A DNA stretch of 64,000 bases, from the NCBI GenBank assembly GCA_033964015.1, contig CM066920.1, positions 9,763,912-9,827,911 of the forward strand. Direction: 5' to 3'. Below are positions 33,901-44,000 of this stretch, one piece after another. The stretch is from Scolanthus callimorphus. Lineage: Eukaryota > Cnidaria > Anthozoa > Actiniaria > Edwardsiidae. Below the pieces are notes generated by a model. It was given only the letters and a program-made list of their open reading frames with translations. It had not been told where the DNA came from and ran no database searches. The position numbers were made by a program, and so were the translations under genes. Numbering within the stretch: position 1 is the stretch's first letter; each line of letters begins with the position of its first letter.

Positions 33901-36900
33901 TTTGTGAGTGAAAGGGTTAAAGTAACCTGCAGTAAAAAAGGTGACGGAAAGCAGAGATGGAAAACCAAGAATAGCCTGAATTATTTCAGTATTTACTTCA
34001 GTTCTGTCGAACAAACCGGTGACCGCCGGCTACTTAACGCTATTTTACGTTTCACTGCCGGCTACTTTTCATCGGATCCCAGACAAAAGCACAAATGAGC
34101 CACTGAAATTAGCCATACATGGCCGGCTACATTTTTTAACAACCGCCCTGCTTAAAAACATTCTGACAGCAATAGGTGTTGCGCCGTCTGTGTCTGCCTT
34201 ATCTCATTTCTGTGTATGGAAGATTGCCTTAATGATTTGCCTTTTTCTACAGTCGCGTGGGCGATTCCCCCATCGCTGGTTCGGGTGCGTATGTGGACAA
34301 TGATGTGGGTGGGGCAGCTGCAACTGGAGATGGTGACGTTATGATGAGGTTTCTTCCCAGGTGAGTTACCAGGGGTTCGCGGTATTACGGTATTCGAACA
34401 AATTTGCCTCGATATTTCGGAATAATTGCTAAAAAGACGCGATACTTCGATAGATTCCGCGGCTCGGCATGCGGGATTTGACTTTAAAACACGCGGACTT
34501 TCGGGAAAAACAATCGGAAATGACGGTAATTCGGTATTATCATCGTCGGCAGTGACCAAGATTTCATAGACTGTGAGCTACAATTTGTTTTTGGTTGTGT
34601 TGAAGTTATGCAATACGAAACATCCAGTCATTCAGTCATACCGCGAAACGGTCAGTCGAATCATGGGTCCTAAAACTCTTTGTAGGATCCATGGTCGAAT
34701 GCAATGTTTATTGTGATCTATTCTCGGCGCTCTTCTTCACTCTATAAGCTATGGGAGAAAACGTTGGTTGCCTTAAAGAAAGGAAATAGTGCGCAAGGGT
34801 AGGGCCGGGAGGGAGAAAAGGAATTTAAGGCAACCGACGCAGAATTGGGTGAAGAAGATAGCTGTGAACTCGGTAGGCCCTGCAAATAACCTTCCGAGTG
34901 TTCGTGCGAAGTGATGCTCATTAATATGTATCTAGCTTAAATAGTGCAGAAGACCGCTGAAAATAGTATGGTCTTACGAGTTCTAGTCACGATATCGCGG
35001 TATTTGCAAAATTGTGACGCAATATTACGGTATTTGCGATTTTTTGACGTGATATTGCGGTATTCCAGAGTCCGCTACACCCCCTTCCTTTGCGAACATT
35101 TTCGCTTTCAAGTGGCTGGATCAACGCCATCTGCAATGAGCCAAAACCCGCATCTTTAGGAGATCTAGTAGATTGGGATATACAAACCCCCTAAAGATAA
35201 TTTCAATGCTCAATTTACACTCTTGAGGAAAATCCAGCCAAGTTCAATACGAATTTGGCCAATTTGAGTCCAGGGTGGTTCCTAATTTAGGACAATGTAA
35301 GCCAGGCAACACTGTTCCTTGGCGGTATAGAACTGGAGGCAAGCGTGACTGGCTTTATACTCTGACAGACCAAATCTGGCCAAACAGCACTGCTGAAGTC
35401 CAGACTCGTTACCAATAATGGGGTCCGCAAAGGATTGTGGGAAGCCCGAACTTTTCATTGGTCATTTTTGCGAGTCCTTCCCGTGTTCTTTCGCACGTCC
35501 ACTTCCCATGCATCGTAGCGCTCGCTGCTGGCTTCAATACATTAAAAATGCTAAACACGTAAATGACGTCTGGGTACGGGACTCAATGGACGATTCCAGC
35601 AAGAGGAGGTCTGTCAGTCTTCCCATAATGCATCGCTTTTGAGCCATATTATAAATGGACGGATGACGCGCGCGCGATTCGGCAGTTGAACAAGGAGGAT
35701 TTTGTGAAGCTCACAAATTTAAGCGCTCCGGCCTTTCTCACAGAAAAAACGATCTTGCACCTCTGCTACGATGAAGCCAACGGAAGCATAAACTTCAGGT
35801 TGCCAAGTTTCGCGTGACTGACAGACCTCCTCTTGATTCCAGCTGTAACGTACGCGCGCGCTGCATGTCGGTAAATGTGCGAGCTCGAATGAAAATGTTA
35901 AAAATGCGCGCGCGCTGCATTCTTGTAGTCATGGGACAGGGCTTGGGCATTTCTGAATAAAAAAATTAAAAAATACAACTTACCAAGTCTCTAGGATTCA
36001 GGCTTGGTGTGCGACCACTTCTTGGTTGACAAAATAGGCATTTTCTTGATACTAGCAACCTAACAACAAACAGAGCTAAGCAAAGTCAAGAATACGAGAT
36101 TTTAGCAGCAGCTAATTTATCGAGATGAGCACTTAAGCTCTAAAGGGAGCCTGTCCATTCTCGTACCCAGAGCTCCCCGGCTCGTCTCCTCTCGCGGGGA
36201 GGCTCTGGTGACAGCCACTGACGCATGCGCGAGATTTGATACAGAACCGTTCAATCTCGTACCCAGAGCCCGTCATCTTTTGGCCAGCGGCAAGATTCAG
36301 GGCTCTGGGGGAATCGATTTTTTTAAAACCCAGATTCTGGGTTTCCGGTTTGATTGTTGTATGAGAGTTCGTTACGTTTTTGACCTACCACGCATGCTCA
36401 CAAATCGGATTCCCCCAGGGCCCTGAATCTTGCCGCTGGCCAAAAGATGACGGGCTCTGGGTACGAGGTTGAGAACCGTTGAGAGAAAGATCTTTCTGCG
36501 CATGCACCAACGTTCAAAAACAGCCAATCAGCAAAGGTCCTCAAATGGATGTCGCCAGAGCCTCCCCCGCGAGGCGCGAGGAGACGAGCCGGGGAGCTCT
36601 GGGTAAGAGAATGGAGCCTGTCCGCCTTTGTGCTAAAGCTGCTCATCATTGATTGATATTGATTGCCAGATGATGCTACCATTTCCGTCCATCCATGAAG
36701 TGTGACGATTGTTTCGCGGTTTACTTTTCAAACGTGCACGTTTTGTCGAAATGTAGTCTCGCTCTCTGATTGGCTGAAAAATAACGGTCAAAACTGCAGC
36801 CAATCAGCGAGCGAGAAACGCGACAACTTCTCGACAAAGCGTACACGTTTGAAAATCGTCACACTTTATAGATGGACGCAAATGGTAAGTAGTTATTCCC

Positions 36901-37220
36901 TTTACTTTTAGCCTTATAGCTGTTGAGTACATGCGCCAAGGAAAGAATCCAACACAGGCAGCCCAATTAGCGCTTGAACGAATAGCCAAATATTACCCAG
37001 ACTTCAATGGGGGCTTAGTCGCAGTCAACAAGACAGGATATTATGGTATGTCAAAGATTTTGTTTAAAAAAAAAACAACGTAAAGCTTACAAAAAACATT
37101 AAGTGATGTAGGCTATTTGCTATTATAGGTGGCGCAGCACATGGCTGGAAGGACTTCAAATATTCCGTCGTAAATCCCAGACTAGGCAAAGTCACTGTAA
37201 TACCGGTCAAACCAGTTTGA
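27979..37220 (+). CDS. AGA: Aspartylglucosaminidase (N4-(beta-N-acetylglucosaminyl)-L-asparaginase), 344 aa, 12 exons
   Basis: Lysosomal N-terminal-nucleophile hydrolase that cleaves the GlcNAc-Asn bond in the last step of N-glycoprotein breakdown. Exons: 27979-28111, 29021-29126, 29754-29801, 31256-31368, 31476-31536, 31626-31677, 32687-32745, 33064-33116, 33694-33769, 34253-34360, 36912-37045, 37129-37220. Phases agree and give 345 codons with the stop (human 346 aa). An N-terminal signal peptide is followed by VINTW. The autoproteolysis site and nucleophile are in HDTIG (Thr207), which splits the alpha and beta subunits. Substrate-site motifs GRVGDSP and GGTSTNG are intact, as are the NCQPN...SCGPY cysteines. 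The frame is fully open. Introns carry at least ten repeats, including a decayed LINE and a nested MITE pair. An active enzyme is expected. Confidence 0.95.
29196..29504. mobile_element. CTGGAATTTCC-repeat foldback element in an AGA intron
   Basis: GGCTGATTGCATTTTCAAAC on the left pairs with AAAATGCAATCAGCC on the right. GAGGGGGTTGAGGACCT and AGGTCCTCAACCCCCC extend the arms. The interior repeats CCCCTGGAATTTCC about six times. A related interior (CCCTGGAAAATCTAT, TTTTTGGATA) occurs at 47706-47951. Confidence 0.85.
29903..30297. mobile_element. Foldback element of about 395 bp in an AGA intron
   Basis: Outer arms ATAGAGTACTCGAGTGTGAC and GTGACGTCATCACTTGACTA pair imperfectly. The inner arms are almost perfect: CATATCTTAGTCTCG-type sequence with GGCCACCTGAATACATAATT, and AATTATGTATTCAGGTGGCC. 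No coding capacity. Confidence 0.8.
30541..30705 (+). repeat. Dispersed repeat shared with 63543-63690
   Basis: TTTCAGATCACATGGCATTC, TTTGTTTTTCTGCTACACAC and AAGGATATATGAATATGGAA occur here and at 63580-63650 in the same order with small changes. It lies in an AGA intron. Confidence 0.8.
31770..32500 (+). pseudogene. Decayed LINE reverse transcriptase, C-terminal part, in an AGA intron
   Basis: The frame at about 31778-32059 reads [20 protein letters not shown], then [16 protein letters not shown], typical of the C-terminal half of non-LTR retrotransposon reverse transcriptases. It stops at about 32057. After a frame change, pieces such as [19 protein letters not shown] and [14 protein letters not shown] continue the same family block up to about 32480. 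Several stops and shifts show it is dead. It is inserted in the intron between AGA exons 31626-31677 and 32687-32745, in the sense orientation. Confidence 0.85.
33266..33380 (+). mobile_element. Poly-G MITE family, copy 2 (degenerate)
   Basis: GGGGCAGATCCAGAAATTTC, GTGAAAATATTTGATGAAAA, CAGCAAATACAGTAAATGCA and GGGAAAAATCTCCTG follow the order seen in the other copies. The G-run is short here. Confidence 0.75.
33385..33490 (+). repeat. CATACATG-rich minisatellite
   Basis: Words such as GAGTCCATACATGCATGA and CACTGCCCATACATG recur about six times. It links poly-G copy 2 to the MITE at 33507 in an AGA intron. Confidence 0.8.
33507..33639. mobile_element. Foldback MITE of 133 bp
   Basis: GTACTGTTTGTAATAGATAC on the left pairs with GTATCTATTACAGTAC on the right. 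Pairing continues through ACACAGAAGACGTCAC and GTGACGTCATCTGTGT. Located just before AGA exon 33694-33769. Confidence 0.88.
34366..35075. mobile_element. Candidate DNA transposon with CGGTATT-rich ends
   Basis: Both ends are rich in CGGTATT words: GCGGTATTACGGTATTCG at about 34378 and GATATCGCGGTATTTGC, TTACGGTATTTGCG, ATTGCGGTATTCC at about 34992-35065. Subterminal repetition resembles the element at 5653, but clear terminal inverted repeats and a target duplication were not found. Boundaries are approximate. Confidence 0.4.
35596..35842. mobile_element. Inverted-repeat element of about 247 bp
   Basis: CCAGCAAGAGGAGGTCTGTC (35596) pairs with GACAGACCTCCTCTTGATTC (about 35820), the arms being about 25 bp. 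The interior is CpG-rich. It lies in the AGA intron after exon 34253-34360. Confidence 0.65.
36157..36612. mobile_element. Foldback MITE (outer element) with an 11-bp target duplication
   Basis: Ends ATTCTCGTACCCAGAGCTCC and GGAGCTCTGGGTAAGAGAAT. Both sides are flanked by GGAGCCTGTCC (36146-36156 and 36613-36623), a probable target-site duplication. Inner arms carry CTCTGGTGACAGCCA and TGGATGTCGCCAGAG, as in the copy at 11524. The element is split by a second MITE at 36252-36471. Confidence 0.88.
36252..36471. mobile_element. Inner MITE of 220 bp inserted into the outer element, 9-bp target duplication
   Basis: Ends CAATCTCGTACCCAGAGCCC and GGGCTCTGGGTACGAGGTTG. The flanks are AGAACCGTT on both sides (36243-36251 and 36472-36480), a 9-bp target duplication. 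Long arms pair through CGTCATCTTTTGGCCAGCGG. The relative at 11524-11832 keeps the uninterrupted site (ACAGAACCGATGAG), which confirms the insertion. A truncated copy of this element lies at 14881-15061. Confidence 0.92.
36681..36882. mobile_element. MITE with 30-bp inverted ends directly before AGA exon 11
   Basis: ATTTCCGTCCATCCATGAAG then TGTGACGATT (36681-36710) pairs with AATCGTCACACTTTATAGAT then GGACGCAAAT (36853-36882). Inner arms TCTGATTGGCTG and CAGCCAATCAGCG also pair. Only 29 bases separate it from the exon start at 36912, so the intron branch point may lie inside the element. Confidence 0.88.
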
Positions 37221-38048
37221 CGGGAAACCGTATCTGGTTGGATTACCGTCACAGAAGCAGCCGGCGACATTTTATCTGGTCTGGCTGGCATGTTTTACTC
37301 TTCCTACGTTAAAACATTTTTTAAATATATTTTTTGTAGGAGTAGATTTCCTGGGAAAAGATTCTTAGGCGGGCTTTAAGCATTTTCTGGGCCTTCGTTG
37401 TATGCCAAACCAAGTATCAAATACTGGTCAATGTGTCGTTTTGCATATGGCAAAACTTTGCATATGGCAAAACGAAAAGTGAAAGTGTCAGAAAAATACA
37501 ATACGTCTAGGCCCTGGGTCTAGGCTAGGAAAGTGAAAAGGCGTATCGTGTTAATCATAAAAATAGGTTGAAGCCTCCATAGTTGTATATTGTTTGTAAA
37601 TTTGATATATTGTATAGTATAATTGTATAGTATTTGTGAATGCTCATTTGCAAAAAAAAAAAGGTGCAAAGAAAAGCAAAATTAAAATTTATTGAATATT
37701 ATCTTGTTGTCTGCTGTGGAATGTTTATATAGCATTAAAATGTGGAAATATGTCTACGCATGCCCCAATTAAAAGCCAGCATGACTTTAGAATACGTTTT
37801 CCTTAGGTAGGTAGGGAAACTATTTTAACACGCTTGCCCCGACAACTACAATAGAAAAGCTGATTTCCACAGGGTGGGTGTGGATTAAACACAGTGAATA
37901 ATAAAATACTTCATCTTTTTTATTATTGTTACCTCGCAGCTACATTTCAGAAAAAGGCGGCGGCAGTATTGAGGTAGCTGAAAAGGACACTATGAACCGG
38001 AATTCACGCAGGCTATGTTTTATCCCGCATTTCCTTGATCACTGAACA

Positions 38049-38143
38049 GGGGCGTAGCCAGGAATTTTGGTTGGGGGAGGGGAATAGTGAAAACATGGGA
38101 CGAAAATTTTCAACAGCAAATACGTAAATGTATGGGAAAGTCT
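38049..38143 (+). mobile_element. Poly-G MITE family, copy 3 (truncated)
   Basis: GGGGCGTAGCCAGGAATTTT, a broken G-run, GTGAAAACATGGGACGAAAA, CAGCAAATACGTAAATGTAT, then GGGAAAGTCTC where it stops. It is followed at once by copy 4. Confidence 0.85.
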
Positions 38144-38176
38144 CATACATGTACCTCGCAGCTACATTTCAGAAAA

Positions 38177-38320
38177 TTTTGGCGGGGGTGGGGGGGGGGG
38201 GAATAGTGAAAACATGGGACGAAAATTTTCAAATTTCTCCAGCAAATACAGTAAATATATGGAAAAATCTCCCGAGAAAGGGGGACCCCTGCCCCCCCCC
38301 CCCCCTCCCCCGACTACGCC
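38177..38320 (+). mobile_element. Poly-G MITE family, copy 4 (most complete)
   Basis: Poly-G, GTGAAAACATGGGACGAAAA, TTTCTCCAGCAAATACAG, ATCTCCCGAGAAAGGGGG, then poly-C and CCCCGACTACGCCC, which mirrors the GGGGCGTAGCC start seen in copy 3. The family therefore has inverted GGGCGTAG ends. Confidence 0.85.
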
Positions 38321-38458
38321 CTACTGAAATAGGAATACAAGAATCCGGCGTTATGTGGCTCGTCCTATTGGATATTAATTTGTTGAAAGGTCAAGGGATC
38401 TATAAGCTTTGCATTTTCAGTCTGTTAATGACGGATTTGCAGTGGCGAAGCCAAACAG

Positions 38459-38520
38459 CATAAAAACTTGAAAGGTTGATAAACAGCTACAGCTGTTAAT
38501 CAACCATTCAAGTTTTTATT
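38459..38520. repeat. Short palindrome
   Basis: ATAAAAACTTGAAAGGTTGAT pairs with ATCAACCATTCAAGTTTTTAT around the self-complementary centre ACAGCTACAGCTGT. Confidence 0.8.
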
Positions 38521-41084
38521 CTTTCTTACATATCTACTGGTTGATAGGTCCTTTATTGGATCCAGCTTCAGTTTTACTTGTAAGCGGTCCTGCAAATACT
38601 TCAAAGCCAAACAGCGTCTGTTTTTGCGAAGGCGCGCCGGGCAGGAATGTTTCAGCAACTATGGAAAGCAGCCGGAAGTGGAAATTTTTTATTATATTTT
38701 GGCGACTGTTTTCCCGCCCAACTTTACTGCTTTGTCAGTGAGCGTCGTGAATTTATCGTGAATTTTCTGCTTTGTCACGTGGCGTACAGCGTACAAGAAA
38801 GCAGCATGTGTTATGTAGCCTCCCCATTTGGGACAGCTGAAAACTATAATCACCCTCTCACCATGGCAACTGGGGTGAAAGGGGAGGTAAAATGTTTTAG
38901 ATGTGGAAATGGGGAGCTATGGAATAAAAAGTTTTGATGGTGGGTCATAATATAAGGGGGGGGGGGGCAAAAAAGCAATCTTGTGAGGTTCAGGATCAAT
39001 TTCCAAATTGTTCGCAAGGGGAGCCGATGCCAGACCAGACCACCTAATAATCCCACCAACATGAGAGTTTTCAGTTATGTCCGTATGGCCCTTCACAGTG
39101 CACAAACACAAACATAACCACTAAATGTACGGCCTGTATTTGTGAGGGGGAGGGGGGAGACAAGTTTTACTACATCCGTATTGGTGGTCAAGAAATTTTG
39201 GTTGACTATGAAAAGGGAGGGGGAGGTGAAAGATTTTTTTCAATGACTCCCCTTATAGTCTATCGGGCTCATAAGGTCAGTTATCGCTTTTTCCATTGGT
39301 TTTGTTCGGAAATAAATTCAATGGAAGTTGAACACCACATCGAAAAAGTGCAAAGCTTCCCAGCGTTATGCAAACAGAAGGTCACGTTATGAATGAGATA
39401 GAGACGGAACACGAAATTCTTTTTACATTATGTAAAAAGTTTTCGCAGTTCGTGTTCAGTTTTCAGTTTCCAATTTCCTGTCACTCAGCTCTCGCGCGCT
39501 CCCAACTTTAGTTACTTCCATATTTGGACATGCAAAACAATAGGCGATCAATGATCAAACTCAAACAAACTCTTTGACAAGAAGACAGCGGAAAGCAGAG
39601 CGACTTTTTCAAGTGCTTTTTTGTGGATTGAAAATTAGCTTATCGCAAGCCATGAGCAGGCATGGCAGATAACAATGTGTGACACCTATCTTGGGATTTT
39701 TGTTAGGCGTTTTCATCGGGGATCTCATTATCTTGTCAATTACGAAGAATGTGCTCAATGAACTTTGGATCAGAGACTTCGCGAGCATGAAACGCAGCTA
39801 CGAATTTACGATGATTTGCTGCGAGTGTTTAGAATAGAAACAAGGGATTTCTTGACGGAGCCGCGTCTGTTTGAACAAGCTTCGAGAATCTCCTGAGAAT
39901 ATCTTATCAGTGCAGTGGATGGTGGCATTCGATGCTGCTATTTAGGGATCAGCTGAACTCGTTTAGCAAAAGCTTACGAGCGATTGTATTCAAATAAAGC
40001 GAGGGACATCGAACATCGTGCTCGTAAACACCAAGGTAAATGCTTTTATTTGTATCGTAAACAAATAGCCAATGCAAAGGCAAAACTGGCTTGTGCATTT
40101 TAAAGACTCATACTCTCGAAAAATCTACATTAGATTGCATGAAACATTGCAACTTACACTTTCATCGTGATTTTTGTACTTTGATTACAACCAAAAAGAA
40201 TGCTAAGCTTATGATCAACTAGATCGTTCATAGCCCATGGTAACTTATAATTATTTAGCTGGCTCGAATCGATTTCTTTTTATGCCTACTTTAACCTTTT
40301 AATCGTGATCGAGGGAATCAATTTTCGACTTAGAACCCATGATGGAGGTGGTATAATAGAAATTTCATTTTAACAACGTGTTCTATATACGTAACTTCAG
40401 CGAACCAATTCGACCCCTGCCTTTGTTCAGGTGTGCAATATTTCTAAAGAATTAACGTCTTTTATTGATTTTACATTTTTTCTTTAATCCTTCAAATTCG
40501 CTTTCATGTTTAATACCATAGTTATGTGCCTTCCCCTTTTCAATTAGCAACTACACTACGTACTAGTATAGTGCTCCTAATTCTAGGTTAAGTTATCTTT
40601 ATTGGCAAGGTTTTAATATATAACTTGAGTATTATGCACTCAATAGGTGCAAGAAGGTCTTTTTTTTATTGCTGATAAATAATATAGTGATCTTGGAAGA
40701 AGTGGGTTCTTAGTAGAGGTGGTCGCTTTAGAGAGTGCGGATGCAAATTCAGAACAATAATTAATTTAGGAGTAATGAACTAATTCTTTATCCTTCAATC
40801 ACACAAATGTCTGGATGTTTTACTAAAGGTCAAATGAGCCAGAATTTGTATTTGCATGTAAGCTCAAGACTATATGCAAATGATAAGGCCTACAGCAAAA
40901 TGTGCTGTGCCAATGTGAATCTAAGAGCAAAAGGAAATGTCAAACATTAAGTGCAATAACAAGGTATTAAGTTCCACATTTTTACTAGGCTCAAATGTAA
41001 GTCAGTACAGAGGAAGTAGACATGTCATGGTATTCATGTTAAAACTTTAGATCACGTAACACACAGATTGGCAACTGGATAAGG

Positions 41085-44000
41085 ATGGCAGAGGGAGGGG
41101 CATCACCACTAAGGTCGTCACTTTCTGCTGATGGTAAGACCCTATTAGAATATATATGTTTACATGATAATCCCTAGACCATGCTCAATTATACAGCAAA
41201 CAACACTGTATACTGTATCAGACTGTATACTGTATATACTGTATCAGACGTATCTATATTTTTCTATGACAAATCCCTAAAAAATACAGAGTCCCATTTA
41301 AGCACACTATCATACCAACATGGATGTGAAGAACCCTCTCCCAGGGATATTCATACACATCTCGGTACAATTATGTTATTGTGTTTTTGAGAGCTTCTCT
41401 AAATTTCATTATACAGTATCACCAATACTTGTACCCATTTCAGACATATTGAACTACAGTGCTGAGACAGTGTCAGAGTTAGCATGCTGCTGTTTAAATT
41501 ATATGGACAGAATAAAATAATGCAGTGTACTTGGGTTTGAATATTAATTGTACACAAATAATTGTACTCAGCAGTTATTTTGTAAAAAATCTAGTGTTGC
41601 AGATGGAAACTGTTTGCAAGAATGGGGTTTGATCTTGACTACATTGTCTGTTTCTAGATATTGATAAATCCCCCAAGAAACCAGGAAAGCTCTCGGCAGA
41701 TATACTGGGAAAATTTGAGTCTGACCCAGCATTATCATCAAGCCCTGGGCAATCAGAACATCATATAGGTCAGTCACCAAACCAAGGCTCCAGCTCAGAT
41801 ATTGAACCTCTCACAACTTCCCAAGAAAATGTCAAGTCTCATAGATCAGGTAATGTCAGAATCAAAGTTCCAGACAAGGATGCCGCAGGCAGTGCTGATG
41901 AAACCTTTTCTGAAGATGAACAAGACAGGAAAAGGCATTCAAGGTGGAAGTTACCAGGTTGGAGAAGATTCCGAAAATTATTCAGTCGCAAGAAGCAGCC
42001 ACACAGAACAAAATCCTGTGAAGATCTTCCCACTGAACATTACAAGCCCATCAGCAAAAAGACTGAAGCACTTATAGATGAGTCAAATTTGAGGCTTCGT
42101 GCAAAATCAGATCCTTCTCTAGTGCCAGGAGGGAAAAAGAGACCAAAAACTATTGCTGTTGCCGATGTTCATGGTAAAGATGACTCTGACAATAAGACGC
42201 CTGTGTCTCGCACTGTCAGTATGCCTCCTCCTGTCATTCAGGTAAGCATATCAGGTAAAAATATCAGGGATCTTGTCATTATATTCTTATCCATAATTAA
42301 AATGAATCAAAAGAAAGAGGTCCAAAAGCAAATTGCCAAGTATGTGTGGGAATGTATGAGGGAAAGAAAAAACAAAAGTCCAGGGGACACCATGACACTG
42401 GCCTCCCCCCAAACAAAAATAAAAGTGCACAAAGGGAAAACAAAAGGTGAGAAAAAATATATATATCGGAACAAATAGCAAAAACTGAAAACACTAAATG
42501 ATAATGATAAGAGAAAGAAAAAAAATCAAATTAAAAAATGAATGTACACTAAATGAACAATGAATGAACATTTTCTCTTTTTTAACTGCAATTTTTATTG
42601 GCAAACGAGCCCATGTAACCGTTGTGCGATATACAGTGCCAATAAAATATGCCTATGGCTATGCCTATGCCTCTAAAAGGAGTAAGACTTGATAGAATAA
42701 TTAGTTATAAGGTGCAGACCATTTGACTCTTTGGGGGGTTGGGGGGGGGGGGGGGGGGGGGTAGAAGATTTTGAAAAAATCCTGCAGAGCAAATTAATTA
42801 TATAATTCCCTGAAATTTTAGAAATATATATCATACATCATTGTGAAGAATTAAAAAAACTTCTTGCACCAACCAATTCTTCCACCCTTCTCCCCTCAAA
42901 AGTCAAAATTGGTCCACCCCTAAAAAGACTGAGGTTTGAAAGACAAAATAAGGGAGGTTAAATAGGTGATGTCATAGAGCCTCAGGAAATTTTAAACTCT
43001 TTGTTTTGAACTTCAATAAAATCTGTGATTCCAGAAATTATCCCTTCCCCTCCCATAGAAGGGGTTTGAGATATGAACCCCCATCCCTCTGGAATTTTGC
43101 ATGAAAAATACAGTGTTTCTATACTATTAGATGGAATAGAAAAGAAAAATTGAGCCCCACCCCCTTCTTAATTTTTTTTCTGGAATTACACATTGAGCAC
43201 TCCCTCATAGCCTTGTGAATTAATAGGAACGAAGCAAAGAATTGGAAAATATTTAGCTGATCAGAACCCAGGAATTGTGTTAATGATAAAACTTCCATCT
43301 CCATGCATGTTTTGTGGCTCAGAATTCCACCAGAGCACATTTATGAAAAGTAATTGATTTCCATGCCTTCCTTCCTGTTAAATTCAATAAAATCAAAATA
43401 ATATATTATTAATGTAAAACATAGTTGCATATTGAATAGATGTCAGACTAAGTAACTTATTCCACCTATTACCTGGATGCCCTCAAGTCTAATATTGATT
43501 TTTAGAACCATTTGGCTATCAAATGAGACAGCTCATAAAGTCTGGAAGGCTAAATAAGCTGATAAGGAATTTTAGTAGTACATTAATGTGTCTGGTGAAT
43601 ATATCATGAGAAATAAACTCTTTTTGACTTATTGTTCAAGGTGGTAGACTAAATACTGAGCACAAAATTAGTTTATTTTGATTTAGATTATTATCAGATC
43701 CATCAGAAGAAAAAGGTGTGCATTGTATAAGTGATGATCAATTTTAAATGAAGTGCTCTGTTTACATTAGACATCAAACAGCTGGATGCTAGCATCTTGA
43801 ATTTTAATCATTTTAAATCAGTAAAACTCTCAAGATTTTCTTGCAAGATGAAAGTCAGAGCAAAAAATCCAGTTCCAGTTATTGGACTTATGGTATGAAT
43901 TAATGGCCAAATGTTAATCGTTTGCTAAAAGAAACTTGAATTACATAGTCCCTCGAAATTTGGTGATGGTATTTTAGCAGGAAAGCTGAAGTATTTGTCA

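Larger units (their letters stand above)
37221..41084. other. Intergenic DNA between AGA and the LIM gene; repeats only
   Basis: It holds poly-G MITE copies 3 and 4, a small palindrome at 38459, several G-runs, and a 24-bp word (ACCTCGCAGCTACATTTCAG then AAAA) present at 37931 and again at 38153. The last 1.5 kb, CpG-containing around 39480-39900, may include the LIM-gene promoter and a 5' UTR exon ending at the GTAAAT near 40034. That is inference only; no coding exon was recognised. Confidence 0.45.

Noticed and set aside
37221..41084. Coding 5' exons of the LIM gene upstream of 41085
   Set aside because: The ATG at 41085 starts a clean frame into the next exon and no upstream coding segment with matching phase was seen; a non-coding leader exon remains possible.
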